From assembly GCA_019925105.1 (NCBI GenBank), contig JAHGAU010000007.1:186001-250000 (forward strand): a stretch of DNA of 64,000 bases. Reading direction: 5' to 3'. Position numbers and translations under genes: made by a program. The DNA comes from Niebla homalea. Lineage: Eukaryota > Ascomycota > Lecanoromycetes > Lecanorales > Ramalinaceae. The notes under the pieces were generated by a model, which saw nothing but the letters and a program-made list of their open reading frames with translations, did no database searches and was not told where the DNA came from. How positions within the stretch are numbered: position 1 is the stretch's first letter; each line of letters starts with the position of its first letter. Below are positions 22,827 through 33,344 of this stretch, one piece after another.

Positions 22827-24020
22827 ATGTTGAAGCTCTCCAATTATGCAAAATCAAAGGTTTTGGCATTCAAGCTTCTGACTGTCTCGAGACCTGGACT
22901 AGGTTCAATCAAGAGCCGTGAGTTCGTGGCAGACGTCAAACACCATTCAACTTAAGATGCTAATTCTCACTACGCAGTGACCTCTGATCATGCGTCATCC
23001 ACCCATACCACAGCGGTGACTGCGACAACTCCAGCCCCCGAGATCAATGGGCAGTCTGTTGCCATCGCGACCAACCGGCTTAGGTTTGCCGACGTAGGGA
23101 TCAATCTGACTGATTCCACCTTTCAAGGCGTGTACCATGGAAAACAGTCGCACGAAAATGACACCAAGTACGTCATTAAACGAGCAGTCGATGTGGGCTG
23201 CCTCAAATTGATGGTCACCGGGTCAGACCTGCAAGAATCGACAAAAGCTATAGCTCTTGCTGAGGAGCATCCTGGAATTTGCTATGCCACCGTAGGCGTC
23301 CACCCCTGCTCAGCCAATACGTTTGACAAGCATCCTGGAGGCCCATCGAAGCTGCTCGAGGAGCTCGAAATTCTCGCAATAGAATCGAAGAAGCAGGGTC
23401 TTGCAACAGCTTTCGGAGAGATCGGTTTGGACTATGACCGGCTATATCTCAGTGAGAGAGACCCGCAGCTCAAATACTTTGAGGCCCAGCTGGAGTTGGC
23501 CGTCAAGGTCCAACTGCCACTGTTTCTACATTCGAGAGCAGCCGGCGAGGATTTCGAAAGGCTACTGAAGCCGAGAATACCGAAGCTCCCAAAACGTGGG
23601 CTTGTGCATAGCTTCACTGGTACTCTAGAAGAGATGCGAAGCCTAGTCTCGCTTGGCCTTGACATCGGCATCAATGGTTGCAGCATGAAAACGGACGAGA
23701 ATCTGGAAGTGGTCAAAGCAGTCCCGTTGGACAGATTGCAGATCGAAACCGATGGCCCCTGGTGCGAAATGAGGGCCACACACGCTTCGGCCAATTACAA
23801 AACTGCGGCGCCGCCTCTGCCCAAAGCTGTGAAAAAGGAGAAGTGGGATAAAGATTGCATGGTCAAGGGACGGAACGAATCGGCCAGTATTAATCACGTA
23901 GCGCACGTTGTTGCTGCTGTCAAGGGCTTAACTATTGAAGAAGTATGTGATGCAGCGTGGGGTAACTCCATCCGCATGTTTGGCCTCGGAGTAACGCCTG
24001 ATGATAACGCCGAACCTTGA
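22827..24020 (+). CDS. TatD-family metal-dependent hydrolase (TATDN1-like)
   Basis: Two exons (22827-22917, 22978-24020, intron 60 bp) give 377 aa. The family is a TIM-barrel phosphoesterase, and TATDN1/Tat-D proteins are 3'-5' DNA exonucleases. Seen in order: RFADVGINLTDSTFQGVYHG (a eukaryotic TATDN1 signature), TVGVHPCSA, TAFGEIGLDYDRL with the metal-binding Glu, LPLFLHSRAAGEDF, GLVHSFTGTLEEM, GINGCSMKT, and ETDGPWCEMR near the C-terminus. The first exon encodes a basic N-terminus (MLKLSNYAKSKVLAFKLL), which might be a mitochondrial presequence; this is inference. The splice is chosen because the second exon has no ATG upstream of the domain and a GTGAGT donor and GCAG acceptor keep the frame. 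Confidence 0.85.
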
Positions 24021-24872
24021 TCGATTCTCTTCGTGTATCTCTCACGAGCCTACACAAGAGCTTCTCCCTGTAGCTGCGGGCCTCACGCCTCAGACCATGA
24101 TGAAGTCACGGGTATGGCGTTATCGTGACCGTAACTTCAGAAGATGTCTGCAGGCCTGACGTAACAAAGCACTTCTCAGCAGACTTTCCCAATGCTCTCC
24201 TCACCATGAGTGAAATTGTCTGCACACTTGATTCCGCGTCTTTGCCGCTTGAGAAGAAATCAAAGCCCATTTTCCTGTGGCTCCAGTCCACAAACCTTCA
24301 GCTTGTGTCCGGCGAGCAACTTCCATCCCAGTTCAGGCCATTCCCTAGGAGGTCAGGTATCATGGATAAGTTCAAAGTCAAATTGCTGATGGAACCCAAA
24401 CATGCGAGACTTCAAAACCCCTTTCCGAACTGCAAACTCGTGTGATTTGTGGTTTTTGCGCCCTCAAAAGGCACAAATGTGATGCCTTGCGCCTACTCCG
24501 CAATCAAAGGTAAGAAGCTAACACAATCCAGGGTTGCGGCGTACGATGTTGTGCAGCCTAACTCTGGTCATACTTCTCCTTCAGTCTCCGCCCACTGCGT
24601 GTAACAGGTTTGTTTTTCCTTCAAGTTCCGTTCATCGAGCGTACCCATTCAAAGCAATGACATCCACTCTCCTCCTTCGAAAGAGTCTCCCATCACCTCT
24701 CCATATTCTGGTTTTCATCCCAGACATTTCAGGACATACCAGTATAGGAATAAGATCATTGTCGCCCTTGTTCAGCACTACCCTGTACTATCCGAGCCTT
24801 TATCGCTCCTGCCCTTAATCCAGTATTCAACCGCTCCAGACCCCAGAATTGTGTCCATCCACCATTATCATT
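24021..24872. other. Intergenic, no gene recognised
   Basis: 852 bp between two same-strand genes. Short frames up to 106 codons lack motifs. The distal part is the promoter of the SIW14-like gene. Confidence 0.4.
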
Positions 24873-25601
24873 ATGGATTCGGTACAAATTGAAAAGATCA
24901 TACGAGAGCACGGACCCCACATCTCGACTAGCCATGGTCCTACAATCGATATCACACAGTCGAAAGACAAATCTACACCCTTTTCGATTAACAAAACGCC
25001 TGGTAGAGTACGCTTTAAGGGTTCGCAAGGCACTGAGGAAAGCGGTCCACCATCACCCACCTCGGGGCCTCCACCCAATTTCAGCATCGTCGCCACCGGC
25101 ATCTTCCGCAGCGCGTTTCCCTCGGAGACAAATCTGGTTTTCCTCGCGAGCATGAACTTCCGGACTATTATCACGCTCGTCACAACGCCATTTGACCTGC
25201 CTACGACACAGTGGCTAACGTCTTCGGGGATCAAACACTACCGGATCCCCATCCCCGCGCATAAGGAAGGCAAGGTCATACCGCTGGCTGATCTCGCCCA
25301 GGTCATGCGGATCATCACGAATCCGTGCAACCAACCGATCCTTATCCATTGTAACAAGGGTAAGCATCGGACCGGTTGCGTTGTCGCAAGTTTCCGAAAG
25401 CTCGCGGCACATAATGAACGGACAGACTGGGTTGCACCCGGGGGTGAATACGTGGCTGAGTATGTTAGGCATTCAGCGCCCAAGACTCGCGAAACGGACG
25501 TGGATTTTATCCAAACCCTGTCGGCGAGGGCCCTGTATATGGCCATGGCTGCCATTGAGGAACCTGTGACGCCGATTACTGCCTATGGATCGGATGGATG
25601 A
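24873..25601 (+). CDS. SIW14/OCA-type atypical tyrosine-phosphatase fold protein
   Basis: A single-exon frame of 242 aa from the ATG at 24873. It has the plant-and-fungi atypical dual-specificity phosphatase (PFA-DSP) fold: PPPNFSIVATGIFRSAFPS, then RTIITLV, HYRIPIPAHKEG, and the CX5R P-loop HCNKGKHRTGC with Cys160 and Arg166. The C-terminal part carries EYVRHSAPKTRETDVDFI. Yeast Siw14, the best-studied member, removes the beta phosphate from 5-InsP7; related Oca1/Oca2 proteins have degenerate loops. Here the P-loop is intact, so activity is likely, though which OCA branch it belongs to cannot be settled by eye. Residues 1-65 are a variable Ser/Thr/Pro-rich extension. Confidence 0.85.
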   Translation: MDSVQIEKIIREHGPHISTSHGPTIDITQSKDKSTPFSINKTPGRVRFKGSQGTEESGPPSPTSGPPPNFSIVATGIFRSAFPSETNLVFLASMNFRTIITLVTTPFDLPTTQWLTSSGIKHYRIPIPAHKEGKVIPLADLAQVMRIITNPCNQPILIHCNKGKHRTGCVVASFRKLAAHNERTDWVAPGGEYVAEYVRHSAPKTRETDVDFIQTLSARALYMAMAAIEEPVTPITAYGSDG

Positions 25602-26841
25602 CAACTACACCATTTTTATAGATGGTTGCCACTATTCCAACACTGAAGATGACACTCATTGCACTCGGTTTGTTTCAGACTTAAGCAACGGAAGTGGTAA
25701 GTTGAATTGCACTGTCGGACCTGCCTAAGTGAGTGATTTAACATTCGAGTGAAGATTTCTTATATTAGTATGCGTTTCGTGTCGTAGTAGATCTCGTCAC
25801 TGTTATAGCAATTGCCGACCTGTTGATAGATAAGCATTCGAAAAGGTAGTTGCAAAACTTATGATGCCGGTAATGCGGACAGCAAATAATCGCCTACGAG
25901 CGGTCCATGCCCAAGCACGCTCTTCTGCTGCCGGTCAATTGCTCAGCAAGTATGGCCACCATCAAAGCTTTTGAAAGATGACTCACCTTATTCTGCCAGC
26001 TTAGTCGAAAAAGGTCTGGATCACGTCCATCAGAGATGTCTTTTGCACTTCGCACTCAACGCAAGCCAAAACCTAAGGTCCTGCCAAGGATGCCTACTTG
26101 AGCAGCATGTCACCCTCATGATTCAAGCAGGACTTCAATGTCATTCTTCAAGCCTACAGATCTTGGTTAAGGAGAGCTGGCGAGTCTCAGGGGCACACTT
26201 GCCTCAAGACTCGGGAAGAACGAGCGGTCGCTGCAGTACATCCACCACAACATACCCAGCTTTTTGTCTCAAACGTAGAGTTTGCGGAACCCTTTGCGGA
26301 TGTCCGTGATGACTTTGCTCAGGTGTTAGAGCTGCACAGAACTAGGCTTCCGCTGAAGCCCTTTTCGTCATGGGGAAAGCATCCCAGTCAGAATGCTTGA
26401 TGCTTTGTTGCAATTGTCTAGTAAAGTACGGCTGCCTTACTATGTTCTTTACGGACAGACGGACAAAATAATACAGATAACAGTTATGTGGAAATTGTTT
26501 GTGATGTATCGTGAGGGAGAGGTATGTTATAATTGCTAAAAGTCTCTTCCTTTTCGGAGCTCACGAAGAAATGGCTTAAAGGGTTTTCGCTTCTTACGGA
26601 TTATAGTCTTTGCAACCCACGACGTGTACAGGATGGTCAAATGATCTGAGACGTGTATTACTGGACATAATCTGCACCAAGAAGAATCACATATACGATT
26701 AATCTCCTGGATACCGGACTGGACCAAAAGGGCGTGGTAATTATCACATACCTAACATCTTGAACGTTTATCGAGCTTTTTATAATCGTTGGCATTTTCT
26801 TAACGTTAATGATGCCCAGCGATTAGACATGAAGTCTCCAA
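25602..26841. other. Gene-free interval of about 1.2 kb
   Basis: Balanced to AT-rich sequence with no frame above about 112 codons and no recognisable motif. No repeats seen. Confidence 0.4.
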
Positions 26842-27792
26842 CTATCCCATCAGAAGCTCCCTCAACCCCTCTCCTCCCCCTTCGTTACCCCACTCCCTGA
26901 CCTCCCTCACCCCCACAAACCCAACAAACAACCAGACCAGCACCTCCCCAACCTTTTCTGCCTCGACCTCGACCTCCTCAGCCCCCTCTCCGCCCTCCGC
27001 CTCAACAACCAATACTACCCTTCCCCTCTCCCATGCCCCCTTCCTCACAACCACAAATGCCCGGCCATCCCACTCCCTCTCCCTCGCATTCTCCCTCCAC
27101 CACGCTAAACAATCTCTCTTCCCCTCCCCAGGCTCCCACTCCCCAAACACAGTACCTGTGTCCTTTCTCCTCCCTCCCACGCCAGCATTCATCTTCTCCA
27201 ACACCTCCCTAATCAGATACCGCGGATGAAAATCCTCGTGCGCAAACACGGCAAACTTCCTTCTGGGATATAGGGGCAAGGAGGCGTTGGCCAGGGTCTC
27301 CGACCAGGACGTGTTACCGACGTTGACAGCGGGCACAAAGTCGGACGCGAAGTAGACCTTTTGGCGGAGCGCGTCGGGGAGGGAGGAGGAGGAGAAGGCG
27401 AGGTTCACGATCAGGAGTCCGCGGCCGGCCAGGTCGGGGTGGTCGGCTATGACGAGGAGGTGTTGGTTCAGGTCATGGTTGGTGTGGTGGGACCTGACGA
27501 TGCTGAGTGGAGCTGAATCGAGAGTGGGGTGGGGAAGGGCGTGCCAAAGGGAGTGGTGTTCTTCTTCTGGGTAGAGGGTTTAGAGGGCTGAATTATCCGG
27601 GGAGAAGGGAAGGATTTTAGGGAACTGGTGATGATTGGGAAGAGCATAGGCAGAGGAGAGGGAGGGCAAAGTAAATGGCGAGAACATACTGCCTGTGATA
27701 CCTCGACCTAGGCGGTCGTAAAGGGCGTCGATATCGATGCCTTGGGCGGTCCGATAGATGGCGATGGGGCGGTTGTCCATTATGATCTGCAT
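26842..27792 (-). CDS. Unknown two-exon protein
   Basis: Proposed exons are about 27792-27690 and about 27569-26842. The GTATGT donor at about 27689 joins LYDRLGRGITG to KEEHHSLWHAL, and the second exon runs through PLSIVRSHHTNHDLNQHLLV, LAGRGLLIVNLAF, RQKVYFASDFVPAVNVGNTS and FAVFAHEDFHPRYLIREVL. The C-terminal 90 residues are Val/Glu/Gly-rich (G-rich coding DNA) and hydrophobic in part. A GTATCA donor eleven bases earlier is also in phase. The start (MQIIMDNRPIAIYRTAQG) is tentative because the frame stays open upstream to 27894 without an ATG. I do not recognise the family. Sense-strand composition flips from C-rich to G-rich at about 27.25 kb. Confidence 0.55.
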
Positions 27793-29485
27793 TTGCTTGA
27801 TCAGGTTGGCATATGATTTTTCAACCTGGTGAGGTTGTGAACGGAGGAAGAATTTGTTTTCTCTTTGGTCAAGGGAAGTGCTCGGGGGTCTCAAATATCA
27901 GGCTGAGATCGGCCGTTCTCGGATTGGCTTGCGTCATGTCTTGAGTTCGCAGGCTATGTGGCAGTGTTTGATGTGGATAACAACATCAGGCGCCCACCAC
28001 TGCCACCCTCGTGCCGCTTACGCTTCGCAAGAGTAGAGGAGGCTCTGAGTAGCGCACCTACCACATGCCCCTGAAACAAGTTGGCGATTCGGAGATTTAT
28101 GCACGGGTCCCGGAAATTTTATCCGTCAGGCGTCAACATGTGGAACTTCAGACTGTGATCTATTTGGGTTGATTGGACTTTATTGACTGGTCAACTCTAG
28201 CCCCGCCTCGCGATGCCTGGGGAACGTTGGTGCAATAGCATAGTGACCTAAAGTAAAACAGACCGTGGGTAGTATGAGTATTGACCAAGTAGTTGTGACT
28301 GAAGTGATGGTAATACAATCTATCAAAATTGCATTGATAATAGGGGCAGGCTGTACTCCAGCGTCAGCCCAAGCGAGTGACGTCATCTTACACCTTTCCT
28401 TGTCTTCACACCATCGGACACTTAGGACCTTGGAAGTCTCTCACCCAGTAGTAGTCTATGAGATATCTCGGGCACACCAACTCGAAACATGGTGGCGGTA
28501 CCGAGTACATCTCAGAAGGCTATGCAACAAATTCAGGACCATCCAAAGTTTCATGTTGCAGGCTTCGTCTGATGGATCATGACCAAAGTCCGCACACAAG
28601 AATAGAATTCAGCAATCCAGCAAACGTTATCTTAAGCATGCCATATTCTTGGCTAACCTATCATGATGTCTCTTAAGCGCCTGTGGAGCTGATGCACTGA
28701 GCGGGCGTGCCAAAGCCCCAACGCAAGGCTGACATCTACACCACCGAGTGAGAGCCACCCTAAGGGCGAGTTGCTGACTAGTGTTCTGTAGATTGTGGTG
28801 GCCACACCACTGAAAATACAGGAGAAAGTATAGTTCGGAGATTTCAAGTGGGACTCTCTCGATCCTGTGCATAATGGAGACCATTCGGGATTTCACGCAG
28901 GGCTGTTCCCACGGCACGGATCCAGTTGTACACGTAGGTCTAGCGCAGGCATCTCTCAGGACTCCTTGTCAATCTTATGCCCAGCATGATACATAAACAC
29001 AGAACTTAGGGAAGACCATGTTGTAGGCTGTGTCTCCTCGATTGAAGGGGGCGTCTATTGATTCGCAAGCAATTGAGGTCACAGCGTCACATCAAGATAT
29101 TTCTGTCCCACACAACAACATACCTGGTACCAACGGAAACCACCATACTCAGCAGGATTTTGCAAGGGGCTGACACACAGACATGCAGCTCTACAGTCAT
29201 CGTGCTATTTCAATGCCACCGAGGGCATGCATCTGATATTCGTGATTGGCAGGGGACCTGGTGTACAGCCGTCACAGTCTGTGATGCTGACAGTTTCTCT
29301 CCACAACTCAGTTGACTCCTACTGTGCTATGCTCAGTATCAGAATAATATCAGAGGGTTCTAGACATCTATAAAGGACCTCCAGGATGTAGCCAGTCCTA
29401 CAGTAATCTATCAACCCGAATTCTACTGTTCATATCAGAACAAGACAAGTACAACATACCAGCAACTGTACATTTACACTACAAC
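27793..29485. other. Gene-poor interval of about 1.7 kb
   Basis: Only short unsupported frames on both strands. No tandem or inverted repeat visible by eye. The right end is the promoter of the secreted nuclease gene. Confidence 0.4.
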
Positions 29486-30462
29486 ATGGTTCCCAAGGCT
29501 TGGATCGGCCTTGCTGCTCTTGCCAGTACAGTCCTGGCATCCGAACTTGATGGCGACCTCCCTACGATCGAATTCGACTGCACTAATACACCTGGTACAT
29601 CCCCATTATTGCCCCCCTACAGGTTGAATAAACAACATGCAAGACCTGGTCGCTGACTATCAAAAGAACTATGTAACAACATGTGCTGGGGCGCCTATTG
29701 CACCGACCAGGGCAGTGGTTCGATCGGAGTGACTTTAACATACGACGATCCAGACAAAGCAACCAAGGACGCACGTTACAAAAAAGCTTGCAATACACCC
29801 AGGAACAGGTGCAACGGCAACGGCGACTACAATTCCTGCGACGAATATCCTTTCAAGATAACGTCGGATGCGGACAGCAGAGATGCTGTCAGCCGCTGTG
29901 TCACAACCGCAGCTCAAAACAGTAAGTCATCCCTACCGTCATACAAAACTCACAAGCCCTACAGTTATTACGCTGTCCCCATCTCCCTTCTCAATGTCAT
30001 CGTTCTCATTAGGCAGGCACACAAACAACATCCTCAGACTCACGCTGATGCTTCTTCTCTCCTCCACCAGGTCAAGGCGGCAAAATCTCTGCCTTTACCA
30101 GAAATCATGCCAAGGGCGACCAATTCATCGTCACCTTCGGCAATCCTGGCGACACCAAATTCTGCTCCTATCCGCCCACCTGTGACAATTCCGATCATGC
30201 TGAATGGCAGAACGGTGGCCCTGCGCCGGCCCCCAAGAACCCACCGAAAAACAAATCGAAGAACAAGCGCCATTATTATTTGACAGCCAGGGGCACAGAA
30301 TTGAATAGCGCGGTGGAGTTGCCGGTAGGCAAGCGAGTTACGAGTTTCGAAGTCAATCAGACGGCGGTGGATGATAATGTGAGGAGGTTGGGCAAGAGGG
30401 ATCATTGGACAGAGTATCAAACTGTCGATAACAAGGTGGTGAAGTACCTGTTTTCCGTGTGA
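29486..30462 (+). CDS. Secreted NucA/NucB-type deoxyribonuclease-like protein
   Basis: Three exons (29486-29594, 29667-29921, 30071-30462) give 251 aa. A clear signal peptide (MVPKAWIGLAALASTVLAS, cleaved near residue 19) shows secretion. The mature part is Cys-rich and carries NSCDEYPF (Cys94-Asp95-Glu96), then SRCVTTAAQNSQGGKISAF and GDQFIVTFGN, the pattern of the NucA/NucB domain in fungal secreted proteins; the Asp/Glu of CDEYPF corresponds to the catalytic region in bacterial NucB. A Lys/Pro/Asn linker and a C-terminal extension of about 60 residues follow. Introns are 72 and 149 bp, and the first has a CTGAC branch site. It is flanked by gene-poor DNA on both sides. Roles in nutrient scavenging, extracellular DNA degradation or host interaction are only possibilities. 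Confidence 0.78.
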
Positions 30463-31264
30463 TGGAGACATCTTCGCTGTACAAAACGTTGGTGAGAGGA
30501 CTGAGGAATTGCATGAGAATTGCTGGTTGATTCTTGGTGAAAGACTGCATTGATGTTTCTGCTGGCGTTCGCTGGGTCTAGTTATCAGAATGCGAATACC
30601 GTTGAATATTGTTGCTAGGTAAGTTACATGGTGTTCGGATAGAGATGTTCAGATCCTTGTAAGTTTCGCCTCTTACTGCAATTATCTATTCCAGTACCAA
30701 ATTTGTTCTTCTCACACCTCTCCATCTGAAAAAAAAAAGAAATGCAAGTTCTACGATGCTCGATTGGAAAAAGCAAGTGGCTCGCCCTCCTAGGCGAGTC
30801 CTAGATGTAAGCATGACCCAAGTCTCAGGCGTAATGACGAACAAGCAACTTCTGCGGTCGTGCACCCATCAAAACACACTCCGAGATCCATTGTTCAAAA
30901 AGTGTTTCAAATAATACACTTGTCTCCTGCCTGGAGAGCCCTGTCAAGGATTCGAAATATCTTTCAAGCAACAAAGCCTATTGTGCCGTCCTCAATCCTA
31001 TTGTCCCGTCTCGCACAATGGCCATTGACACCCGTCCCCCTTCTCCTATCTGGTGTCATAAAGATGCCCTTCCACTGGCCACCCTGGCTCGATTCTCTAC
31101 AAAACAATCTTCGAATCTTCTCATCCATCCAACGATCCACCTCCAACCAAATCCAACCACTTCAAACCACCACCAACCCCCCTTCATCATCAGACGAAAC
31201 CCCCAAAAACAATACCGAGTAAATACCATCAACCCGAACTCTTGCACCCACAAGCACTCCCAAA
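30463..31264. other. Intergenic, turning C-rich at the right end
   Basis: The 3' flank of the nuclease gene with a short A-run near 30730. From about 31060 the plus strand is C-rich, the left arm of the skew flip centred at about 31.43 kb. No gene recognised. Confidence 0.4.
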
Positions 31265-31708
31265 ATGTGCCTCATCATCCCTCACGTCCACACCCACTGC
31301 CAGCACACCCGCCACACCCAAATCATCGAGCCCTGCCCGCTCTACACCCACTCCTGCGGCGACTGCCGCGACGACGCCCCCCAGGACGATGCGGACTACC
31401 ACACCTTCACGCACACGCTCCACACCATCCTAATCTCCGCGCCGGGGCTCTGCCCGGCCTGCTACCGCGCGGCCGAGGAGCGGTTGTGCGCGCAGCACGA
31501 CTTGGTGATCGAGGAGGAGCAGGATGTGTTGGAGGCGTTTGTGGAGGAGTTGGCGGATGCGAAGGAAGAAGAGGGGAAGGAGGGGGAGGTGGCCATGCGG
31601 GAGCGGAATGTGAAAGTGCAGCTGGGCCGCTGGTCGACGGCGGTTCGGAGCCGGGAGGAGGCATTGAGGCGGTTCAGAGGTGCGCAGGGCGTATGGGGCG
31701 ATGGCTAG
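31265..31708 (+). CDS. Small Cys/His-rich protein, unknown
   Basis: An intronless frame of 147 aa from an ATG with a good context (CAAAATG). The first 35 residues are dense in Cys and His (MCLIIPHVHTHCQHTRHTQI, then CPLYTHSCGDC), and a second pair CPACY and a Cys-Ala-Gln-His-Asp lie near residues 63-82, so it may bind zinc. The C-terminal half is a charged, probably helical Glu/Lys/Arg-rich segment. Small fungal proteins beginning MC.. with similar spaced Cys/His are common and mostly uncharacterised. The DNA changes from C-rich to G-rich at about 31.43 kb in mid-gene, so part of the Glu/Arg bias may be compositional. Confidence 0.6.
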   Translation: MCLIIPHVHTHCQHTRHTQIIEPCPLYTHSCGDCRDDAPQDDADYHTFTHTLHTILISAPGLCPACYRAAEERLCAQHDLVIEEEQDVLEAFVEELADAKEEEGKEGEVAMRERNVKVQLGRWSTAVRSREEALRRFRGAQGVWGDG

Positions 31709-32360
31709 TTTCTTGTCGATGCGGGAGTATAAGGGGTAATATACGTGGGGTTGGTGGAAGAAAAGGGATTGAATGAAAAATAGAGTTGAAACTGCATGAA
31801 GTGTGCGTGGAATCCAAATGAAAAATATCTGAAGTGATGAATTTGAAGTGTTTGAATCCACGGTGAATCGAATGAGAAAAAGGGAATGGGTGATTTGGGA
31901 GCCCAACCCACCCCAAAAAAACAACGAAAAAGGCGAAAGATGTTGCTTGGAAATATCGTCTTTGGTTCCGAGTGCTGGGGTCGATTTGATCTAGAAAAAG
32001 GGAAATGTTGTCTTTGGTTCTTTGTTGGGAAAAGGAAAGGGGGGGGGGGGTGGGAAATGGAAAGGGGTTGAATCGAATGAAAAAGGGGAAAGGGAGAATG
32101 TTTTTGAGTCAAAAATGAAGAAAAGGTTGGATGATTTTGAAGTGTTATCACCAAGAGGAAGTCGTAGCCAGACTCAAGGTGGGAATAAGCTTACCGAGCT
32201 GCATCATTCGATAGTGCTGCCTTACATGAGGTGGGTTTCCACATCCGGCATGGGTGTACTGGATCATGGATGATACCGACTCTCATGACCTGAAGACCGA
32301 CACCGCGGGGCAGGCGCCTTGATATTCCACTTAATCGAACAGTCCAGGCGGCTGCAATGT
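31709..32360. other. Intergenic with poly-G tract
   Basis: Purine-rich plus strand to about 32150, including a run of about 12 G at 32039-32050. No gene recognised. The region serves as 3' flank for both neighbouring genes, which converge here. Confidence 0.4.
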
Positions 32361-33344
32361 TCAATCAGGCGCCTTCCCTACATAAGTAGCAAAATGTTGG
32401 TAATAACCATGCCGGTCAGCATTCTCCAAGATGTCACGCTTGGCTTCGTCCGCAAGTGCCCGTGCCTCTTGGTCACTCATACCTCCAAGACCCCCTTGCT
32501 GGATAGCTGTCGTGGTGACACCCCCAATCAGCACTTGCAGAACCGGGATCCGGAGGTCCCCGATTTCCTTCTCCTTCCTAGTATTGGCTCTTGCACTACC
32601 CACCGGCCATGTGAATACTCGTTCCCTCACATCCACTAGTCCAGCATCACGCATCTGCTGTGCATGCTTGTAAGTGTCGTCGATATCAATGCCGGCGCTC
32701 CTTGAGCTCTGCTGGAGTACACAACGCCACCACGTAAGCATGGGCGAATCCGCCTCGCCGCAGCCGTCCTCGGCAAAGAATCGATGCGCGATATCGTCGA
32801 TCTCTAGCCAGCCACCAGGCTTCAGGTTTCGCAAGCACCGCTTCATGAATTGTGGCCAGTCACGGATGCTGTTGACGAGCATGCGGCCATGGATCAGATC
32901 GAACGGTCCCCGGCTGGCGATTGACGCCCAGTCGCCTTCAGCGTCAGCGACCGCAAAGCTGCAATTTGCTGGTACAGACTTTGGTTGCGGAGGCGATATA
33001 TCGATACCAAGGACTTGAGACCCTGGATGTTCGATTGCAAATGCTACAGCCCAAGTGCCAGTGCCGCAGCCAATGTCGACAACGCGTTGGTCCGAGGACT
33101 TGGATATTGGAGCGCTATAGAGGCCGTCGTGCTGGATGAGCCACGTCCGGTGCTGTAGGTCTGGAGGGTCATCAGTTCTGGTACATTGACATTATCTCGA
33201 TGCAGCGTTTTGACCTAGGCGCCCAGTCTCAGCCTGACGGTAGACACGTTCAGCCATTCCTCCTCAGTTGACGCAAACAGTGCTACTTTTGCCTACCTCG
33301 CCAGATGGACTAGCTAGGATATATTTCCCTGCTTCAGACATCAT
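32361..33344 (-). CDS. LaeA-like class I SAM methyltransferase, frame break near the 5' end
   Basis: The open part (33177-32361) contains the SAM-binding motif VVDIGCGTGTWAVAFA, an acidic motif GIDIS, SFAVADAEGDW, DLIHGRMLVNSI, LKPGGWLEIDD and a C-terminal FATYVGK. It is preceded by DLQHRTWLIQHDGLYSAPI, the usual lead-in of fungal LaeA/TAM-type enzymes. A 48-nt first exon (33344-33297, MMSEAGKYILASPSGE) and an 82-bp intron lead to VKTLHRDNVNVPEL, but this reading is one base out of phase with DLQHRTWL. The break lies at about 33150-33177 beside a GGG run (33166-33168). The gene is thus either broken by one base, mis-assembled there, or spliced in a way I cannot see. Substrate unknown. Confidence 0.72.
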
